Below, in pieces: positions 5,834-10,418 of a DNA stretch of 10,418 nt. The first letter of the stretch is position 1. The number at the start of each line of letters is the position of its first letter. Source of the DNA: Chloroflexota bacterium (GTDB lineage Bacteria; Chloroflexota; Anaerolineae; Promineifilales; Promineifilaceae). Under the pieces are notes generated by a model. That model did not search any database, was not told where the DNA came from, and was given only the letters and a program-made list of their open reading frames with translations. Position numbers and translations under genes: made by a program. The stretch covers positions 1 to 10,418 of the forward strand of contig CAUJGI010000269.1 of the NCBI GenBank assembly GCA_963169155.1, given 5' to 3'.

Positions 5834-8323
5834 ATGCAAGCAGAGTTAACCCAGACATTAGACCAGAAGGAAACAGCCCTGAGCGACGATCCGTACCATC
5901 GTTCTAACCTGACGCGCATGCAGATGTTGTACTGGACGGGTTACCAACTGCGGCCAGACGTGCCTTTGTATGCGGCGCCGTTGGTGTTTACGCTGCCATT
6001 GGCCATTGATGTGGTCTTGTTTAAGACGGCCGTTCAATCTGTCATCGATCAAAGTGATGCCTTACGCACGGTTTTGCAAATGGAAAATGGCGCGCCGCGG
6101 CAGATCGTCCAGACCCAGCTTGAAGTCCCCCTGCTGTACCGCGATTTTTCCGGCGAAGAAACCCCCAAACAGCAGGCCAGCGCCTGGCTGATGCAAGTGG
6201 CCCAAACCCCGTTTGACGCAGCGGTATCCCTTATCCAGTTTGCTGTGGCGAAAGTTGGCCCAGACAGTTCCGATTGGCTGCTCAATCAGCACCATATCAT
6301 TGCCGATGCCACCTCCGCGTTTCACGTTTACCGCGCGGTAGCCCGCGCTTATGAGCAGCTTCTCCGCCCGGGCGAATCGTTGCAGCCGATTCCGCTGCAG
6401 CCCTTTCATACGTATCTGAACTTTGAACGGGAATATCAAAAGTCACCCCAGTTTCAGCGTGCTGAACAATTTTGGCAGCAACGGTTGGACAAAAATGTTG
6501 AGCCGCTGCACTTTTTTGGCAAGAAAGGTAGTAAAAAAGGTACTCTAATCAAACGGGTGGAGTTTGCCCCAGACTCCGACCAGACGGCCCAATTTGTCGC
6601 CCTGGCGGCTCGGGCCGATTTTCGAGATTTGACCGCGGAACTTACCATGTTCAATCTCCTGTCGGCGCTGTTTTTTGCCCTGGTTTACCACCTGACAGGC
6701 AACGAACGTCTCACCTTTTTGTCGCCGATGCACAACCGGCCTACTCAGGCGTTTCGCCAGACGATTGGGCTGCTGATGGAAATTTGTCCTTTTGTCGTGG
6801 ATGTGGCTGCCGACGAGAGTTTTGCCTCGCTGGTGCAAAAGCTCAAGCAGCAAACGCGCGGCGTGATGCGGTTTTCGCAACATGGGTCGAGCGTCTCTCT
6901 AAAAAACAAAGCCCATGATTTGATGTTCAACTACCATACACGGCCGTTGCTCACCTTCAACGATCAGGTTGTGGAACAGAGGCAGCTGAGCGTGGGGCAC
7001 AGCACCGAAACGTTTGCCCTGCACGTGCACGAGTTTGAGAGCACGGGCAAACTGCTCTTCAAGTTCGATTTTCACAAAGATATTTTTACTGAGGACGAAC
7101 AGGAAACGGCCGTTGCCATGTTCCGGGCGCTGCTCGAAGCCTTTCTGGCCGATCCAGCCCAGCCGCTGAGAGAGGTGAAGTTGCCCTGGACGGTGCTGGA
7201 TACGGCCGTAGCCGCCCCGTTAGACACCAAAGCCAAAAACTACATCGCCCCTCGTGACCGGCTTGAACTGAACCTCATCGAATTGTGGGAAAACGTTCTT
7301 GGCGTTGCCAACATCGGCATCTATGACAACTACTTTGACCTTGGCGGTACTTCCTGGCAGGCCATGAATCTGTTTGCCGAGATCGAAAAATTGACCGGCC
7401 ACTACCTGCCTCTCTCAACCCTGGTGCAGTCCGGTACCGTTGCCGAGTTGGCCGATGTTTTGCGCAACCAATCTGGGTCTGATCCCTGGCCTCTCCTGGT
7501 AAACCTTCAGAATGGAGACACCAGCTGCCTGCCCCTCTTTTTGATACATGGTGGTGGTGGACACGTCCTCATCTTCAACAAGCTCACGAAGTATTTGCCC
7601 GCGAACATTCCCATTTTTGCCTTCCAGGCACGAGGTATGGATGGCAAAACCCCCCCTTTTGAATCCATAGAAACCATGGCGGCCCTGTATGTAGAGGCGC
7701 TTCTCCAGCATCAGCCGGAAGGGCCGTACCGCTTGGCCGGTTACTCCATGGGTGGCGCCATTGTGTTAGAAATGGCCCAGCAGCTAAGGGCAAAAGGGCG
7801 AGAAGTGAGTTTCTTGGGTATCATCGATACCCCTGCCCAAAATCCGAAACTGATTTGGGTACGGCGAGCCACCGGGCTGGCAGCGCGGATTTTGCGCCTG
7901 ACGCCGCACCAGGAGACAAAGCTGTTCATTAAAAATCGCCACCGCCTTTGGGTGGGCTTACGGCAAAATCTCGTTAACCGCAAAAACCAAATCACCCATC
8001 GATTTAAGCCGCAGCAGCCGGTGGCAAATGTGTACAAAAAAGACCAGGAAGACATTCGCATACAGCAGATCAATGCGGCCAACACCCTGGCATTTTATAC
8101 CTACATTCCTAAGCGCTATTCCGGCAAAGTAACGCTGTTCAAATCTGTGGACGGGTATCGGGACATTTATCGCGCGACCAAAGACCCACTCATGGGGTGG
8201 CAGCGGATCGCCCGCGATTTAGAAATGCACCTGGTAGAGGGCAACCACAACCAGATCATGATCGAACCATATGTCCAGGCATTGGCCAACGCTTTTGTGC
8301 ACACGCTTCACCTTCAGCCTTAG
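5834..8323 (+). CDS. Nonribosomal peptide synthetase, condensation-carrier-thioesterase (C-T-TE), no adenylation domain
   Basis: 829 residues from ATG 5834. Condensation domain (about 20-455): HHIIADA (153-159) is the HHxxxDG motif with the final G replaced by A, keeping catalytic H154 and D158; HNRPTQAFRQTIG (300-312) corresponds to the later core motif. Carrier domain (about 475-545): DNYFDLGGTSW (498-508) with phosphopantetheine serine S507. Thioesterase (about 560-829): IHGGGG (571-576), nucleophile S638 in GYSMGG (636-641), D665 in GIIDTP, H805 in EGNHNQ, a full triad, with a long lysine- and arginine-rich lid (about 670-735). There is no adenylation domain between C and T, so the carrier must be charged in trans or the C domain must join preformed substrates. 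The TE suggests this is the last assembly step, releasing by hydrolysis, cyclisation or transfer. ATG 5834 is preferred to TTG 5777 because the domain starts well downstream; its ribosome site is weak (AGG at 5821-5823). Confidence 0.92.
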   Translation: MQAELTQTLDQKETALSDDPYHRSNLTRMQMLYWTGYQLRPDVPLYAAPLVFTLPLAIDVVLFKTAVQSVIDQSDALRTVLQMENGAPRQIVQTQLEVPLLYRDFSGEETPKQQASAWLMQVAQTPFDAAVSLIQFAVAKVGPDSSDWLLNQHHIIADATSAFHVYRAVARAYEQLLRPGESLQPIPLQPFHTYLNFEREYQKSPQFQRAEQFWQQRLDKNVEPLHFFGKKGSKKGTLIKRVEFAPDSDQTAQFVALAARADFRDLTAELTMFNLLSALFFALVYHLTGNERLTFLSPMHNRPTQAFRQTIGLLMEICPFVVDVAADESFASLVQKLKQQTRGVMRFSQHGSSVSLKNKAHDLMFNYHTRPLLTFNDQVVEQRQLSVGHSTETFALHVHEFESTGKLLFKFDFHKDIFTEDEQETAVAMFRALLEAFLADPAQPLREVKLPWTVLDTAVAAPLDTKAKNYIAPRDRLELNLIELWENVLGVANIGIYDNYFDLGGTSWQAMNLFAEIEKLTGHYLPLSTLVQSGTVAELADVLRNQSGSDPWPLLVNLQNGDTSCLPLFLIHGGGGHVLIFNKLTKYLPANIPIFAFQARGMDGKTPPFESIETMAALYVEALLQHQPEGPYRLAGYSMGGAIVLEMAQQLRAKGREVSFLGIIDTPAQNPKLIWVRRATGLAARILRLTPHQETKLFIKNRHRLWVGLRQNLVNRKNQITHRFKPQQPVANVYKKDQEDIRIQQINAANTLAFYTYIPKRYSGKVTLFKSVDGYRDIYRATKDPLMGWQRIARDLEMHLVEGNHNQIMIEPYVQALANAFVHTLHLQP

Positions 8324-8340
8324 GCATTTTCGGAATTCGC

Positions 8341-8361
8341 CTTAACTGGAAAATAGTTAAG
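8341..8361 (+). terminator. Perfect 7-bp inverted repeat just after the C-T-TE gene
   Basis: CTTAACT (8341-8347), loop GGAAAAT, AGTTAAG (8355-8361), starting 18 bases after the stop codon. Position suits a transcript end, but no T tract follows and the stem is AT-rich, so termination is doubtful. Confidence 0.25.
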
Positions 8362-8436
8362 CGGCACCATAAAGTACTCCTTGCCAGTGGAGACACATGC
8401 TGCAGTCACTGATAGTGAGCCGGGTTGGTGCCCAGC

Positions 8437-8455
8437 GTATAGGCCCTCTATGAAA
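8437..8455. repeat. Hairpin repeat copy A (GTATAGG...TCTATGAAA)
   Basis: ATAGG (8439-8443), loop CCC, TCTAT (8447-8451), followed by GAAA; preceded by GT. It pairs as five bases including one G-T (G-U in RNA). The same framing words occur in the same order about 245 bases downstream. Confidence 0.4.
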
Positions 8456-8680
8456 GTCTTCTTGTAAGAAGATCGGGTTACTATAACGAAAGGTCTTTTA
8501 AGGTTCATGTGCAGGCCTGCAAAAGTTTTGTTTATTGCGTGGCGGTACTCACAAGTTCTTTAAGACAAGAAGCCTATTGAACCTGCCGCTGCTGATCGGA
8601 AGAATAGGTAAGCCCGCTTGAAGTAGCGAAGCGGACTTCAAACTATCAGGAAAGCATCGTCACCACATCATCGCCACCTG

Positions 8681-8705
8681 GTATAGGCTTGCAAGGTCTA
8701 TGAAA
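8681..8705. repeat. Hairpin repeat copy B (GTATAGG...TCTATGAAA)
   Basis: ATAGGCTT (8683-8690), loop GCA, AGGTCTAT (8694-8701), followed by GAAA. All eight pairs can form if G-U is allowed. It shares GTATAGGC and TCTATGAAA with copy A but has a longer stem, and it runs directly into another dyad, TGAAAA/TTTTCA (8701-8719). Confidence 0.4.
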
Positions 8706-9043
8706 AATGGAAGTTTTCAACAGACACCAGAATCCCCTGATGATTGTAAGCCACGTTGTACAACAAAATTAGAAAGTTGTGGTCTCATCACTGTAAATTG
8801 TCAGCTCCTGAAGTCACCCTGCACGAACGATCCGAGGGTTCTTCTTTTGCCCCGTATTGTTGATTGGGCTATTTGGTAACTGGCAGATAGTTTTACAAAA
8901 TAAATTAGCAATGAATCTGCCCATAACTTAATAAAGCCATTAGGTTCACGTAGCGGCAAATTTTATTTAGCGTCTGAGGCGTAAATCGGCCAATCTTTGG
9001 ATGAACTGCTTCAACAACAATGTAACCTGATCAGGAATTTTAT

Positions 9044-10418
9044 ATGAACCGTATATTGTTCAGTTGTTTTATTATCGGAGAAGAATCACTGCTCATTCAA
9101 TGTGCAGACATTCTGCTTGAACGCGGCCACGATGTGCGGGGTGTGATTAGCCAATCCCCTGCCATTACCAATTGGGCCGCCGAAAAAGGGCTGCTTGTCT
9201 TGGCTCCTGGGAAGGAACTGCCGCAAACGTTGGCACAGGAGCCAGCCTTTGACTATTTCCTCAGCATCACCAACCTGGCCATCATCCCCGATGCCATTCT
9301 GGCTTTGCCGCAAAAAGGCGCCATCAACTTTCACGATGGTCCGCTGCCGAAGTTTGCGGGCCTGTACGCCACATCCTGGGCGCTGCTGCACCAGGCAGCG
9401 CAGCACGGCGTTACCTGGCATGAAATGCGCAGCGGCGTCGACAAAGGTGATATTCTAGTCCAGCGCCTGTTGGACATTGCCAAGGGCGAAACGGCCCTGA
9501 CGCTCAACGTCAAAGCCTATGAAGCAGGCATCGCCTCCTTCACCGAGCTGGTGGAAGGCATCGAAACCAACCATTTGCAGCCCCGCGCTCAAAATTTGGC
9601 GGAGCAAACCTACTTTGGCAAATATGACCGTCCCGCCGCCGTCGCCACGCTGGACTGGCACCAGCCCGCCGATAAGCTGGTGGCCCTGGTCAATGCGCTG
9701 CAATTTGGCGCTTATGCCAATCCGTTGGCGCTGCCCAAGATAAACATCAACGGCCGTCTCCTCACCCTCACTTCTGCGCAACAAGGCGACGAGACAGCGG
9801 CCTTTCCCGGCACCATCCTTGAGGTAGAGGACAACTCCCTCACCGTGGCCACCGCCAACGGTTCAATTGTGCTTTCTGGCCTGCAAAATTTGGACGGTAC
9901 GGCCGTTTCCCCCACCGAATTCACCGTTAACCAGCAGCTGCCTAGCCTGGACGCGGCCACCAGCGCCGCCCTGACCGCCCACAACGACACCTTCGTGCGG
10001 CAGGAAGGGTACTGGCTGCGCCGCCTGCGCCAGCTTCGCGCCGTGGAGCTGCCCTACGCCGATCACAGCAGGTCGGCCGTTGGCCAAAATTACGCTAAAG
10101 CCGCTATGCCGCTGCCCGCTGGTGTTTCCGGCGAGCCTCACGCGCTCACCGCCGCCTTTGCCGCCTACCTGGCCCGCCTCAGCGGCAGCACTGATTTTGA
10201 CATTGCCCTCAGCCTGAACACCCTGGCGGATGAGGTGGGCGAGTTTGCCAGCTACTTCGCCACCCAGGTGCCCTTCCAGGTGAATACCGTCGGCAGCGTC
10301 ACCGTGGCCGACACGCTGGCTGCCCTGCAAGCCAGCCTGGACGAATTGCAAAACAAACGCAAAACGTTCAACCGCGACATTTTCCTGCGCCAGCCCGAGC
10401 TGGAAGCGCTGCGACCCA
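9044..10418 (+). CDS. Formyltransferase-domain-led NRPS or NRPS/PKS protein, N-terminal part (3' partial)
   Basis: The frame stays open to the window end (458 residues seen). Residues 1-185 are a methionyl-tRNA-formyltransferase-like domain: INFHDGPLP (94-102) supplies the N95 and H97 of the catalytic N-x-H motif, and GVDKGDIL (131-138) supplies D133. Residues about 190-295 resemble the formyltransferase C-terminal domain (FGKYDRP, LDWHQPADKLVALVNAL, 203-219). Residues about 305-458 (EGYWLRRL at 321-328, AAFAAYLARLSG at 370-381) resemble the C-terminal half of a condensation-type domain as found just before adenylation domains. Such N-termini are known on large assembly-line proteins that formylate or otherwise modify a first amino acid. 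Donor would be 10-formyltetrahydrofolate. An adenylation and carrier domain probably follow outside the window. AGGAA (9033-9037) is a good ribosome site, 6 bases before ATG. Inactive or altered one-carbon specificity cannot be excluded. Confidence 0.82.
   Translation, partial: MNRILFSCFIIGEESLLIQCADILLERGHDVRGVISQSPAITNWAAEKGLLVLAPGKELPQTLAQEPAFDYFLSITNLAIIPDAILALPQKGAINFHDGPLPKFAGLYATSWALLHQAAQHGVTWHEMRSGVDKGDILVQRLLDIAKGETALTLNVKAYEAGIASFTELVEGIETNHLQPRAQNLAEQTYFGKYDRPAAVATLDWHQPADKLVALVNALQFGAYANPLALPKININGRLLTLTSAQQGDETAAFPGTILEVEDNSLTVATANGSIVLSGLQNLDGTAVSPTEFTVNQQLPSLDAATSAALTAHNDTFVRQEGYWLRRLRQLRAVELPYADHSRSAVGQNYAKAAMPLPAGVSGEPHALTAAFAAYLARLSGSTDFDIALSLNTLADEVGEFASYFATQVPFQVNTVGSVTVADTLAALQASLDELQNKRKTFNRDIFLRQPELEALRP

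Larger units (their letters stand above)
8324..9043. other. 720-base region without a convincing gene, rich in small inverted repeats
   Basis: No reading frame on either strand has a plausible start, ribosome site and protein-like sequence. It looks more AT-rich than the flanking genes and has no ACGGCCGT word. Short dyads: CTTAACT/AGTTAAG (8341-8361), TCTTCTT/AAGAAGA (8457-8472), the perfect palindrome GCAGGCCTGC (8511-8520), TTGAAGT (8618-8624) with ACTTCAA (8635-8641) overlapping an alternative CCGCTT (8614-8619) with AAGCGG (8629-8634), TGAAAA/TTTTCA (8701-8719), and the repeated hairpin listed separately. AGGTTCAYGT occurs near 8501 and again near 8942. I did not recognise a riboswitch, tRNA, group II intron domain V or a transposase. 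It may hold a noncoding RNA, a decayed element, or the regulatory region of the gene at 9044. Confidence 0.55.
1032..9906. repeat. Dispersed palindrome ACGGCCGT, 12 exact copies
   Basis: Exact copies begin at 1032, 2574, 2954, 3749, 5070, 5133, 6026, 6940, 7106, 7202, 9750 and 9899. Seven further CGGCCG cores with different flanks lie at 1195, 2130, 2344, 2392, 2756, 3165 and 10074. At 55% GC about 0.2 exact copies would be expected. All are inside genes; eight read Thr-Ala-Val, three Asn/Tyr-Gly-Arg, and one Thr-Arg-Pro-Leu, so all three frames are used and the selection acts on DNA rather than protein. Confidence 0.85.

Noticed and set aside
8320..8508. Reverse-strand 62-residue frame after the C-T-TE stop
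   Set aside because: No ribosome site or recognisable motif, and it spans several hairpins.
8416..8720. Possible group II intron beginning at a GTGAG sequence
   Set aside because: No domain V-like hairpin, no intron-encoded reverse transcriptase, and no clear 3' end were found.
8905..9030. Reverse-strand 41-codon open stretch suspected to be a transposase remnant
   Set aside because: It has no start codon near its upstream end, no ribosome site, and I could not match it to any transposase family.
9863..10351. Reverse-strand open frame (162 residues) opposite the formyltransferase gene
   Set aside because: Glycine- and alanine-rich low-complexity product opposite a clear + strand domain protein.

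Overview
The window carries six genes, all on the + strand, of which the first (left edge) and last (right edge) are incomplete. Together they look like part of a biosynthetic gene cluster for a pyrrole-containing, probably halogenated, nonribosomal peptide or hybrid metabolite. The organism cannot be named from the sequence. It is a moderately GC-rich bacterium with ordinary Shine-Dalgarno starts. Its coding DNA is studded with the 8-base palindrome ACGGCCGT (12 exact copies), a genome-signature type of word comparable to cyanobacterial HIP1. I suspect a filamentous Chloroflexota-like bacterium, but that is a weak inference.

Left part (1-4478), starter-unit cassette. An acyl-CoA-dehydrogenase-type prolyl-carrier-protein oxidase (PltE/RedW type) is followed 2 bases later by a stand-alone adenylation enzyme. 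The ten specificity residues of that enzyme read DLFYLALVCK, the signature I know from L-proline-activating enzymes of pyrrole pathways (PltF/RedM/CloN4 type). Next come a flavin-dependent halogenase (PltA type) and a free-standing 79-residue carrier protein (PltL/RedO type). By analogy with pyoluteorin, the route is L-proline to prolyl-AMP to prolyl-S-carrier to pyrrolyl-2-carboxyl-S-carrier to halopyrrolyl-S-carrier.

Middle part (4518-8323), use of the acyl group. An integral-membrane acyltransferase-3 protein follows the carrier. After it come a putative promoter, an intrinsic terminator or attenuator and a nested hairpin. These lead into a condensation-carrier-thioesterase (C-T-TE) protein with no adenylation domain, which must be loaded or served in trans.

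Right part (8324-10418). About 720 bases without a convincing gene contain several small inverted repeats and a repeated hairpin motif. Then a large open frame begins with a formyltransferase module (N- and C-terminal domains) followed by a condensation-like half domain, and it runs off the right edge. It is most likely the N-terminus of a multidomain NRPS or NRPS/PKS, possibly the source of the adenylation domain missing upstream.

Hairpins with following T-rich tracts after the adenylation gene, the halogenase gene and the acyltransferase gene suggest the cluster is divided into several transcription units or attenuated segments rather than being one uniform operon.
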